A stretch of DNA of 64,000 nucleotides from Cyprinodon diabolis (Eukaryota; Chordata; Actinopteri; Cyprinodontiformes; Cyprinodontidae): NCBI GenBank assembly GCA_030533445.1, contig CM060070.1, positions 25,222,001 to 25,286,000 on the forward strand, in the 5' to 3' direction. Within the stretch, counting starts at the first letter, position 1. Each line of letters begins with the position of its first letter. The translations under genes were made by a program, and so were the position numbers. Shown here piece after piece: positions 23,401 through 35,400 of the stretch. Under the pieces are notes generated by a model that did not search any database, was not told the origin of the DNA, and saw only the letters and a list, made by a program, of their open reading frames with translations.

Positions 23401-26400
23401 GGTTGTCCATTAAATAGGGTTATAGTACAAACAGGTCCACATGTGAGGAGGAGGGAGGATAAGCGTTTGTAGAAATCAAACCACATGCGCACCAAGAAGG
23501 AACAAGAACTCATGTGGGTGATATATTGGGTGCCATGGTACTCTGTTTGCACATGTTACATGCTAAACATACATGTGATGAGTAGTTTATGAGCGTCTGT
23601 ATGAAGTAAAGCTGCTAATTTATTTATTGCATGTGTGGACTTTTGCTATATTGACGCAATAGAGGTTCATTCTGAATAAACACACCTCTCTTATGCTGCA
23701 GCTTCAGATCCGTGTGACACTGGCTAATTAATTAAACCTAGCCCTGCAGCAGAGAGCTATGAGATTTATTAGCATCAGAACGTATTTTCTCTTTCAGCTT
23801 CCCAGGATCTAAATGTGGGAAATGAGTCACAGGAGTAAGTGAGGCAGTCTGACAGTAAGGAAAAACTTAAACCATCTGGCTGGGATCAGGATAGCAGCGA
23901 AGGTGACACGAGACACCGGGATATTTGCCAGATAATGACTGGCATCTGAGGCACCTTCTACAGCTGGACCCGCTGTTGTGAACATGACACTGACCGGCCG
24001 TCAGTTCTGCCAGGTCTACAGAGTAACGCACGCAGACGTGGCGCCAGTTTAGAAAAAAAATGTGCTTGATGTGTCTTCGAATCAAATCTAAGTTTGGATG
24101 CAGAATATTTTGATGCTGATCCTCTAAACAAGCTTTAAAATTCAAGGGGGGAGCTGTAATTGTACATGAGCCTTAATATATCTGAACAACAGGCAATTTC
24201 CTTAACCATCATTATCCATATGAGAGCGTCTTTCCAACCTCCTCTTTCACTTAACCAACATCAGCCTCAGTCTCCATTACATGCAGGATGAAAGAGAGCT
24301 TCATAGAGAATAACACATGAAGAGAGGCCATTAATGGAGGGTTGCACAGGCTTCAGACCAGAGGAGGAAGGAGGATATGGTTTAATGGACGATTTCCTAC
24401 TGAGCAGTGGGTTTGAAAAAGAAAGGGAAAAAAGGAGATATTTCTCTGTCTCAGTCTCTTTCCTTCAATTCTTTCAATATAACTGGCGGTCAACATCTGA
24501 GGAAAATGTACCGATTCAAATTTAATCTGAAATGTTATAAAGTCAGAGCAAGAAATAACATTTAGCACTCTGAAAGCCTGAAGATTAGACTTCACAGCCG
24601 GCATTTTGGCAAAAAATAAATCTGTTTGCGGAGGAAATGCCAAAGGCTAGATACATGTTGGATGAAATAAATGCTTTGAACAACATGGTCAAATCTCCAA
24701 GTCTTTGGTGAAGAAGAATCTAATAGTGATGGGGTTTTTTTCTCCTCTTTTGATAAAACATCAGGATAATTCTGAATCTAGGAGTGACTGGACTATTAAT
24801 CTATCGTTTTTTCATACTCTTTATGCCATTTCCCATAGATTTCCAATGCAGCATTTCCCATTCTTTCCTGCTGTCCATCATTTATTTCTCTCACTCTAAC
24901 CCCCTGCCCTGAGAGTGAAACCACACTGTGAAAGCAGAATCTTGTTTATCAACAACTCGGTTTGAAAAACCTCTCCTGTTGCATTATAAAGCTCTGGGAC
25001 CGGAGAAGGAAACCCACGCCAGCTTCCAGCAATTGCACTCAAGGTCACCTCTGCTTTCCGAGCACGCTAACACAAAAGACTCACATCGTTGTGTTACTGA
25101 CATGCCCTTTTAAAACAGCAACAGAACATAACTGATTTAAAGCTTGAGACAGTCTCACATCTCTCTTCATAGTGCTTGCAATGATTCGAAGCCGGGATCT
25201 ATGGCACTACATTTTAGGAATGATGTATTATCATCTCTGCTCAGCACAAATAAATCGAGTACAAGAAGAGATGAGTCATAAACATCTTACTGTATTAATG
25301 TATAGTGTATCTTACCGTTGTGTGTGGCGTAGAGGGCTGCAAAGGTGACCACAAAGAAGGTGGTGGAGTATTTGCCGGCGTTGACCAGATGTGGGAAGGC
25401 CCTCTTGGTGTCGCGGTAACGCCTCAGGCATTGGATGAAACGAAGCCAGGCAGGCAGACACTGGATGATGGCACGCAGGCCGTACGAGTAGCTGTGGCAA
25501 ATGTGCTCGTTGGTATCTAAGATAAAATTCAACAACATTACAGTTTCTTTCTCCTTACAGATTATGTCCTAGTCACGTTCCTCTCAGCACAGGAACACTC
25601 TTCATTACGATGGTCTGACATTGACCTCTTCGCAGCAAAACATTTACAATCCATTACCTCTGTGTTAACTAGCAGAATGAAACCAGGGGGAGCACATTGG
25701 TGAAAAGGGCAGCAATTAGCATCAATTCTGTCATATTTTCTGTCAGAAACGCCTGAAAAACCTTAGACCCATCGCATAAAGGTATTGCCTTAGTAGAGTA
25801 TTAATAAACCTTGAAATTTCCCACCTGTTGGGTAAAGGTGTAATTATATGTAATTAACAAAGTAGTGGATGATTCTGGAGCAGACAATGAGCAGCTCCTC
25901 CAAAGTTACCATGGCCTTCCTGGCTGCTTCTCTAAATTTTGCTCTCTTTGCTTAAGCTGGCAATTTTTTATCTTTCAAGTTTTTTATATTGCATTGAACA
26001 GTGAATATATGAGGCTTACTTTAACTAAAGTTGATGGGGTGTGAATACTTTTCAAAACTGTAAATGATATTGTTTCAAAATGAGTATCTCAGAGTGAAAT
26101 GCACACCAACAGGCACCCACTCTGAATTTATATCATGCTTTTAATTTAAAAAAGCTATCCTTTTTTTATTATATGAGACCATTAAATATCAATTAACCAA
26201 AAGTTAATATTTTTCACATATATACATATTACCAGAGCTGTAATAAATTTTATTTCAAAACAAAATGTGAATAAAAATATTTAACTAAAAATAAACAACA
26301 AAAACCCAGCAAAAGTTAAACTTAACCAAGTGCAAATGTTGAGAGGATTATCACTGACAGGTTTCAAAATAATGTCTTACATATGCTAGTTTATATAGCC

Positions 26401-29400
26401 TAAGGAGTCACCATGTGAGTTTTTCAACCAAAAAAGGAAGTCAGAGTTTAAATAGGAAACCCATGCATATAGACAGACAACATGCTGACTCCACAAAAAA
26501 AGGTCCTAGCAAGATTATCCAGCTTTTTAGATTTAGGTCAGTCTAGATCAACTCCTCACCTTTGGGTAGTAACCCCTTGCTGTTGCTCCACTGAAGCTCA
26601 AATATGTAGAAGCAGATGAGATACTCCAAATCCATGAGAAGAAACACCAGAGAGTTGAGCTGATCTGCCAACCAGAAGTCTGCAAATTCCACACGATGAA
26701 ACGGTGCAGTGAAAACACGAAACTGGAGGCAAACCAGAGAGGAAAGACAGAAAGTAAGAAGAGGACATGCAAAGAACCTCTAAAATGGAAAGTGCATTTC
26801 AGAAAATGTGTTATATGACCTTTTGAAAGAATGAAAGCGTTAACTCAGTTAAAGCTGTTGCAACAGGAGGACAAAGTAAAGGAATAATTAGTGTGAAAAA
26901 CTTTAGGAGGAAAATTAAGACAGGGAGAAGGTGCTGAATAATCTGAGAAACATAAAAGACTAAATCCTCCAGACTAGCTTATCAGCCCTGAACAGGATGC
27001 TGTGATGAGTCACGCTTTGTGTCGGTGTGAATGTTTTATTTGTGTTACGAATCAGAGGAGTAATGCTTCCACCAGCCAGCCATTGCGTCTAGGAGCATGT
27101 TATTTGGGATATGACTTTGGCAGGAGCTCCAGGTATTGACCACGTTTGTACAATGATACAACCATCTTCGACTTTTTCCATTAACCCCACAGGCCTCATC
27201 TGACATTCAGCTAGTGACTGTGCTCTGCTGCCCCCCCCTCTATTTACAGTCACTGAGAAAAACCTCATATACCTTCAATGTACTCCAAATGTCAGAAAAA
27301 AATATGCTGCTCACAAACAAACATTTATCAGCTGCACATATTTTTCTTAAAATGCCAATCAAAGTATGTATTGATCAGCAGGACTTGTTTACACTCTGTG
27401 CATGCCTCAAGGCTAATGCTGCAGTGCTTGTTTAATGAATACACACTACTGTATGCTTTTTTCTATTGTATCATTTTGTAAGTGGTTTCTGTTGGAGAAT
27501 ACGTAAGCTTTTTTGCACAGTGTTACATTTTACTGAACAGCAAAGGGAAAGACCTATTAAAACGAAGAGAGATACAACATCACTCAGTGCTACCCTGCAT
27601 GGAAATCATAAAAATCTGCTCTGAAAATCACCTATGCAGTTGTGATGGTGCCAAATCAATCATGGCTGATTACAGCCTCATCACTGGGGGAGCGTAATGG
27701 GAACTGTGGTGCACAGTGAAGGAAAAGAGAAGAACACGGGGAGGGGGCCTGTAAGGAAAATGAGGGGGTCTATATGGAGAAGGCGGAGGACGAGGGACAG
27801 AAGAGCTCAGGGCATCAGCATGTTGATAGATCTATGTCTGTAATGATTGCACAGTCACAGCCTCCATCTCCCCTGAGACACGCTTCGTTCTATTATTCCT
27901 CAACCCTTTGGCCTCTGCCTCACTCTAGCCGCCCAAAAAATCACAGTCACACTCACACACACACACACCACCCTCTGTCCTGCAGTGATGTAGCACAGCT
28001 GAGACAAAGAACTGGGTTTAATTAACATTCAGCTTGAGATGATATCTGGATTGTTGCTGTATTCATTGAAAAGACAAAGACACAAACATCCCTCACACCC
28101 TGTCAGTACATGTTTCAATTCCAGAAAACAACTACAGTAAAATAACCCAGTCTGGAAAAATGGCCACAAGCTCCAGACAGATTAGATGATTCTTCAAGTC
28201 CAGAACCTGACAGAGTCTGAGATGAGAGATTTTTAAACAATTTTGGTAAACCTGCAAGATGATAACAAAACCATGCAATCTTCTAAGCTAAATTTGTGAT
28301 ATTTGCATTAAATGAAGCCCTACCTGTAGAGGATTTTTAATGCAAAACCATAAACACATAGCTTCCTTGGCTGACATAAAAAAAAAAAAAAAAAAGAAAT
28401 TGCTCAAGATACCAGACAAAAAAGGAGAACCTTAAAATATAGAAATATAAACATAATGGGAATAATATAAATAATAATTATAATAAAACATCATGTAGAG
28501 TCTGAGTGATAAAAAAGTGAGTCCACCAAAAGCAACAGATTACATTTTAGAAATGCAATCAAGGACACAGACCTTTTATTCCAGGAGCAGCACACTAAGC
28601 TAAAACATCTACTTGTGTCAGTATTCAACCATACTTTTCATCTCAAAATGTAAAAGCAAAAAACGGTTTGCACTTTCGTAGGTGCTGTAAAAATCCAGAG
28701 GTGTGCGGCGGGTGAGGGTAGGGAGAATAACTGGCCTTGAAAACAATCTAGTGGTTTAAAAAAATACAATAGAAAACCCCTTTATTGTCTCACAATAGGC
28801 AAATTCTGGTAAAAAAAAAAAAGGTCCCTGCAAACTAGAGCCTTTAAAGATGAGTGAGCCAAGAGAACTCACATGTGTTTCTGTACAAAGATGATGTACA
28901 GCTTCCTAGTTGCATAATACAGTTTCAGGTTACTTCCCTGGATGCCATGGCACTACTACTGAGCATCTGCGGCTCTATATTGATCCCAATGGCATGGCAG
29001 TTTCTAAAGAAGCACAGCTTAGACTTTGATATCGTGTGAATCCCGCCGTTTCTGACCTTGGCCTTTCTCCACAGAGCTTTATGCAGAAATGTTTAATCAT
29101 TTCATAATATCAAATGGACTGGGGAAGCTGGATGTTTGTCTCAGTGTCAAAAGTCTGACATAAGTGCAACCAGCAAGTGAAAACAGCTCGCTGAATAGAA
29201 TGTGCTCAACCTGAAGCAGTGAATTAAAGCCAGTTGTTTTGTTATGTTTTTGCAGAAGCATGAATTCAGTGCAGGACAGAGCAATGTATTTTGTTCGACA
29301 AAACATATGCAGCGTTATTCTACACAATCAGTCACTTATTAATCAGTTTATTGTAACTGGTTTCCTTGTGATAAAGTCTGCTTTGCAAGTGAATTCCTGC

Positions 29401-32400
29401 CACAGTTATGAACTTTTTTTTTTGCTTTGACTGTTAGCAGTTTCTAGAAGAAACCCACTGCATAAAAAAAAACAAAAAAACACTAGATTGCCTTCGACTG
29501 TTCTAGTTAAACAGTTCAACTAAAACATATTTTCTTTAATTTAACTGTTTTTAATATTCTTTTTTTGTTTCTGCATTTTTTATTTTATTTTATTTATTTA
29601 TTTTTTTCCTACTTGCTTCTGTTTTATCTTTCTGTATTTTAATCATGTAAAGCACTTTGCATTGTTTTTGTACTGAATTGTGCTATACAAATAAATTTGC
29701 CTTGCCTTGCCTTGCCTAGTACTACAAAAAAGAGGTGTTTAGAAGATGACCAACCAGCAGTTTGAGGAGCCAGAAGCGGGACTTGTAGTAGCAAGTTTTC
29801 AACGGGTTGATGAGGAAGAGCAACATGAAGCCATAAAGAATGAGAGGGTTGATCTGCATGGGGAGGTAGGTGTATTCTGAGTATAGACATGAGAGTATGC
29901 TGAGGCACCATATCACACCCAGGAACCCAGCAATCTGCAGGAGAGACAGAAGGAGTGGCATTAAAGGAAAGCTCCTATAACATTTCAATACTATTAACAG
30001 GATGATCTAAATAATGCAAACTAAGGAGTATGGATTGTATAATTCTGTTGTATTGACCTGTTTTCTAAACACATATTTCTGAACACGATGTCTTTCTGGC
30101 TAAACATGAATAATTTCTGGAGAACACTGTAAAATATTGCTATCAGTAATAAATTAATTTAAATAAAATTTCCGAAGATTCATCGCTTTCTTCTATTAAC
30201 CGAGGTACTTCTATGCTTCTCAGACCTCAAACAGGTGTTGGTGTGAAAGGTTGTTTCGTGGATCAATCTCAAAGATGAGGACATGGTTGACTCCATTCTG
30301 TCTCCATCCGTAGGTGTTGATTCCCAGCAGGAAGAGGAACTGGATCAACAGGAAGCCACCGCGATAGATCCGCACCAGAGGCCAAATGTTCTCATAGCGG
30401 ATGAAAACAGCACCTGAGAGGACCAGGGTGGAGATTAAAACTTAAAGTGTTGCTTGTAAATAAAGGTTAAACTTAATGGTCCCCTTTTGTGAAAATGAGG
30501 GGGAAAAAGCCTTAAAATAAGTCAGAAAATCCAACATTTTATTTCAGTTAATTTACAATTCTGTAATGGATCCCGAGGAGGCCGATAAAAATAGAAAATA
30601 CCGAACTATGGAATGTTTGAGAATTTGTGGAAAAAAACATGATTAAAAATATCACTCACCAGTGAGAACAAAGGCGGCACCCAGAATGATGAAGAAGCCA
30701 CAGAAGAGACCAACTCGAAAGGTCGTCCAGCCCATAGCAGGCTGAGCCAGGCAGTACACAGGAAAATTAGGTTGATTCCAAAACAAACAAAAATTGCTCA
30801 GGTTCTGTTAAGATATATTCTGGATTCTGGATATAGAATGAAAAACATTCTAAGGCTGCCTTTTTTCCTAGTTGTAACACAACATGAATACAATACATAC
30901 TTTTTAATGTGTATATAACTAATCAATGAGACAATAGCAATGAGGTTAAAAGGTCATTAGTATTACGTCAAATCCAAATCATATATTCTGTGTTGAACAG
31001 AACAAAGCCTTTATTAAGAAGGTATATGAGGCTGTAAGGGATGGTTTCTTCTTTGTCTTTTCTAATCTCCAGCCTTCGCTTTTACTCATAAAAACATTTT
31101 TACATTTCGTTAGTAAGGCTACGTAGAAATATTTCTCCATGTAGCTAATCTTACATAAAACAGCAAGAGCTGAGAAGCAAAGTAAACATGAAGTAAGCTG
31201 TCTGACCTGAGCTGCTCCCAGAGGAGGAACTCTCAACCTCTTCATGGCCCTCTGACGATCTCCTTCCTCCAGTTCTGTGGTGACCAGCGTCTAGTGACAG
31301 AAGAGTGTCATCAGTGCATAAAGGTTTTATCACGCTGAATGGTCTGATGGTTATTAAAAGGGTGAGCAGTCACCTCTGTCTCGGTGATGAGCTGGGTGAT
31401 CTTCTTGCAGGTGTAAAAAGGAGCCACCTCCACGTGAGCCACACGCCAGTCGGCTCCACGACTCGTGTCCAGGATTTTGTCATGTTTTTTCAGGATCTTA
31501 CGAAAACCTGTAAAATTCAGGTTCTGAGGATAAAAAAAAACAGACCAACATGTTATTATAAAAAAAAAACAAAAAACAACCAGACGTACTGCTGTAGGAC
31601 ACGTGGTGAAACAACTGCTATCATAAAATAGGTCTGTGTGTGTCTGCTTAAGGAGAACCTGGTAGTTCTGGAGAAGGATTAAGCTGAGATAGAACTCGCT
31701 GAAGGCTAGCTTCAGGTCCTTGATGTTGTGGTGCTTGCAGCGCTCCTCCTGCGACAGGTGGAACATTGTCTTGCGTTTGCGCAGGCTGGGCGGAGCGCTG
31801 TTCTCTCGCTGGGCGTCCAATGATGATTGCAGTTCATTTTGCAGTGTTGCAAAGCGTCTCTGGGCTTCAGCAAGCTTTTCTACAGAGAGAATGAGGGAAA
31901 AAACACTTCAAGATTCAGTCAGGTTTTAAAACGATGCATCACATATAGCACTCTATCAATATTTAAGGGTAAAATGCACATTCTCATCAGGAAATAAAAA
32001 TACACGTAAATCTTTGAACAACAATAGAGAAATTCTGAAAAAATCTGATACTGATCATTATAGTGCAAACATCTCAGCTGTTTAAATGCTCAAAGTAGTT
32101 TTCTTCAAAAAGCTAGAAGAACAGGCAAAGTAAAAATGTTAATCCTAAACCCCTCTTCCTTCCTGTTACCTTCCAGGAAACATTAGCACATAAGCTGAGA
32201 TGGCATTTTAAAAGCTTATGATCCAGTGACGAACCACTCTCTGGGTCAAAGATAGTTTACACTTTCTCAGAGGAGTGGTCAAGTTGCTTCTCAAGTTGCT
32301 TCTCCAGACAAAAACAGAACTGAGTCATTTAGTGGGAAAGTTAATGTGATTTGTACCAAACTGTGCCAAAACTCTACCATCCCAGGCTGACATATTGAGA

Positions 32401-35400
32401 TGTTGTTCAAAGCTTCTATTGTGCTTTTCCTATATAGGAAATCACATTTTTGTAAAGAATTTATTTGTAAATTATGGCGAAAAAAAAGGCATTTGGTAAA
32501 CTAAGATTTTAAGGGGTCATAGAATGTAAAATCGAGTTTACATTGTCATAGATGAATAACAATAGTTCAGTGGGTGAAATGGATATACAGAGAAGTTCAA
32601 ACCCCATTAAGACCTCCTTTTTCTGCAAATCTCACCATTCTAAACTTCCACCATAAAACAGGCGAATCATAACAAAGCCCTGAATTGATGTCAACTCCGG
32701 GATGTTGCCTTATTTGGTTCTGGCCTGTACTTTTGTTAAACCCCGAAATTTACATACAGACCAGCCCATTGGTTCACTGGCCCAAGAACATGAATAGAGG
32801 TAGATGTAAGCAGGGGCGTAGGTTTGCATAGGGACCATAGGGACATGCTCCTACCAAAATTTTGGACCTACCTACTTGTCCCTACCAAAAATTAGATGTG
32901 AATAACATATTCAGCCATTTTATATAATAACAGGCCATTTTCAGCCCAACCAATGTTCCACACCCTGTTCAGAGACCTTAAGGACCAGCACCAAATACCA
33001 TATAGATATATATCTATATATATATATATATATATATATATCTATATATATATATATATATATATATATCATTCTATGACCCCTTTAACTCAGTACTTTG
33101 AAGCATAAACTGTTGCTGCCATTAACACAGGTCAAACATTTCCGGTAAACTTTCACCAGGTTTGCTTACTCTATAGCTGATATTTTGGCCTTTATCTTCA
33201 GGCAGATCTCCTCTAGAGTGTTTATGTTTGGGGAAGGCAATGGGCATCACATACTTTATATTCCAACATTTTCTATGGGTTTCTATCTTATTTCAGTTGA
33301 CCTCATGATATTCTCCCAACCGTCTTGTGAATCATCCATATGCTCTCTGGTTGACTCTATATGCACCTGGACATTTCCTAGCTTAAGCAGGGCTCCTTTT
33401 TGGCGTAATGTGTCACCGAAGGTAGCCTTTGCCGTTTTCATGACCCTCAAGGTAGATAATCAATGGTCTTGTATGTCTTCCATTTTCTTACAATTGTTCC
33501 CATTGTTTACACCATCCTGCTTGCCTATTGTAGAGTCACTCTTTCCAGCCTGGTGCATGTCCATGGTTTAGTTTGGAGTCGGTGGACAGGTGTCACTTAT
33601 ATAGATAACGACTTTGGAACAGGGACCGTTAATCCTGGTAATGTGTACTTGTTTGTGGGTGAACAAATATTTATTTCCAACCATGATTTATCAAAAAATT
33701 ATATAAAAAAAAAAATCTATTTTATTTTCTAATTTTCCCATTGTTGAAGGGCAACTATGATGGAAATAACAGAATTATCTTTCCAAGTAGAAGAATATGC
33801 ATAATCCTACTAAATCATACTTAACCCCCCCCCCTTATTTATTACAATATAAATGTATCCAACAGCAGTACAGTAATGGACAGAAATATAATGCTTTGAT
33901 TAATGCAGTCAGCCTGACAGTATGAAATCAAGGCTACAGTGGCTTTCTACCCATCACTGATTTAATAAAGTAACACTGCTGATGTCGAGGGCTTGCTGGT
34001 GACTTTCACGCCTTGTTGCCTGAACTCACCCTGACACACATTCCCACTACCTCCCTCACAGGAATGCTAAGGCTCTTTATTGGCATCTGAATTCTCAGTA
34101 ATCCTTCTGCTTGAACTGTGCTGTCTGTAATAACAATACTTGACAACAGCAGAGGTCTTGGAGAAGTCAGTACACTCAGTGCCCTCTCAAAGCAGGCTTA
34201 TTAAACCTGGAGTCTGGAGTGAAGGGGGAGAATAGAGGACATTTGTCTGTATGACTAACAATCCTTAGACAAATTGGATGGTTTAAATTTCAACTAAAGG
34301 GACTTCAGTAAAGGCCTTTGTTCTACTTTAGCTCAGAGACAGAAGTAGAACAATAATATGGAAACACCCCCAAATGTAGGCAAAACCTTCTCCTTCTCCT
34401 GCAATGCAGCAGAATGGCTCTTAGAGGTCAAGGACCCCTTTCAGTGGAAGTTACAGACAGTGATGAGGAGGCAGGTTATAATATAAACTCAGCACACATT
34501 TATCTACATGGCTCCTCGGTTCAAACAACCTTGGTGTCCTTTTTGAATAACCAGAAATACACTTAAATATAGATAAACACCCCGTAGAAAAAAAATGTCC
34601 TTTCTTCTTTCTCCTTCTTTGTTTTAATGGTAAACAAACTGGATGAACTTAATGTTTTCATACTATGGCTCTATATACAGGGTTGTATTGTGTTGTGGTT
34701 CCACTGTTCGCGTAGCAGACAATGGCAGGATTTTTGAAAACTGTTTCCAGTGTGTAGGAATTCAAAATTGTCCAGAACAACATCTTTGTGTATACAAGAA
34801 AAAAAATAATCTGCCTGTATGAGGATGTGCATAAAAATATTGAATGTCCACTAGTCTTAAAATAACATTTAAGTTTTTATAATTCAAGCACACCCAATGC
34901 AACAGTCAAAGAACAAATAACCATGACTGGCTTTGCAGAGTAATTACAGTAGACTGTTCCCTGCTACTGTGTTGGGCACAGAACAGTAATTAAAGGTCAC
35001 ACAGAAAAATAGTTTAGACACGTTTTTAGTGACAAAGTCCACCTCCAAACATTATCTGTGCAGTCATTTCATCAGGATTACGATCCTACTAAAATAGACC
35101 TCCAGCATACTAGCCGGCTGCAGCTCTGGGAATCCCCACTGAAGGCTTTCCTAAGCAGCCAGCCTATAGGGACTTCCTGTTAGCGTTAGGCTGAAAGTGA
35201 ATGTAACAAGTTTTTAAGGTTTGTGGTAAAAAAAAAAACTGCCAGCACCAGAATATACAATTTAATAATTTATTTCATCAGTAGATTTCAACATTTTTAG
35301 TTAATTTGAGTATTTATAAACTGTTTTGTCATAGTTCATATAAAATGTTTTAGTGCAGTAATAATAATAATCAGAGATCAGTCTCTTTTCCTTGTACATA

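Larger units (their letters stand above)
16623..25315 (-). other. xpr1 intron 11
   Basis: 8.7-kb intron between exons 11 and 12. It contains a SINE-like fragment (16945-17004), a perfect 14-bp hairpin (17408-17443), an L2 copy with an inserted SINE (21238-22656) and a 625-bp inverted repeat (22992-23616). The remaining AT-rich parts, including 17450-21230 and 23620-25315, show no recognisable gene or element. Confidence 0.8.
26723..29754 (-). other. xpr1 intron 9
   Basis: 3.0-kb intron. It contains a CA-rich microsatellite (27943-27969), a poly(A) stretch near 28379-28395 and a LINE 3'-end fragment (29645-29717) close to the donor. I see nothing else identifiable. Confidence 0.8.
32509..33088. 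mobile_element. TTAA-flanked DNA element with nested insertion
   Basis: The left end reads TTAAGGGGTCATAGAATG (32509-32526) and the right end CATTCTATGACCCCTTTAA (33070-33088), giving a 14-bp perfect inverted repeat bordered by TTAA. That fits piggyBac/Kolobok-like target preference. No transposase frame is present. A hAT-like sequence starts inside at 32813 and a TA microsatellite occupies the right third. Confidence 0.8.

Noticed and set aside
31311..31820. Single 169-codon minus-strand open frame as one exon
   Set aside because: It is exons 4 and 5 of xpr1 joined through the short open intron 4, plus read-through past the exon 5 donor.
33185..33571. 128-codon plus-strand open frame as a gene
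   Set aside because: It is the antisense of a decayed Tc1 transposase gene.
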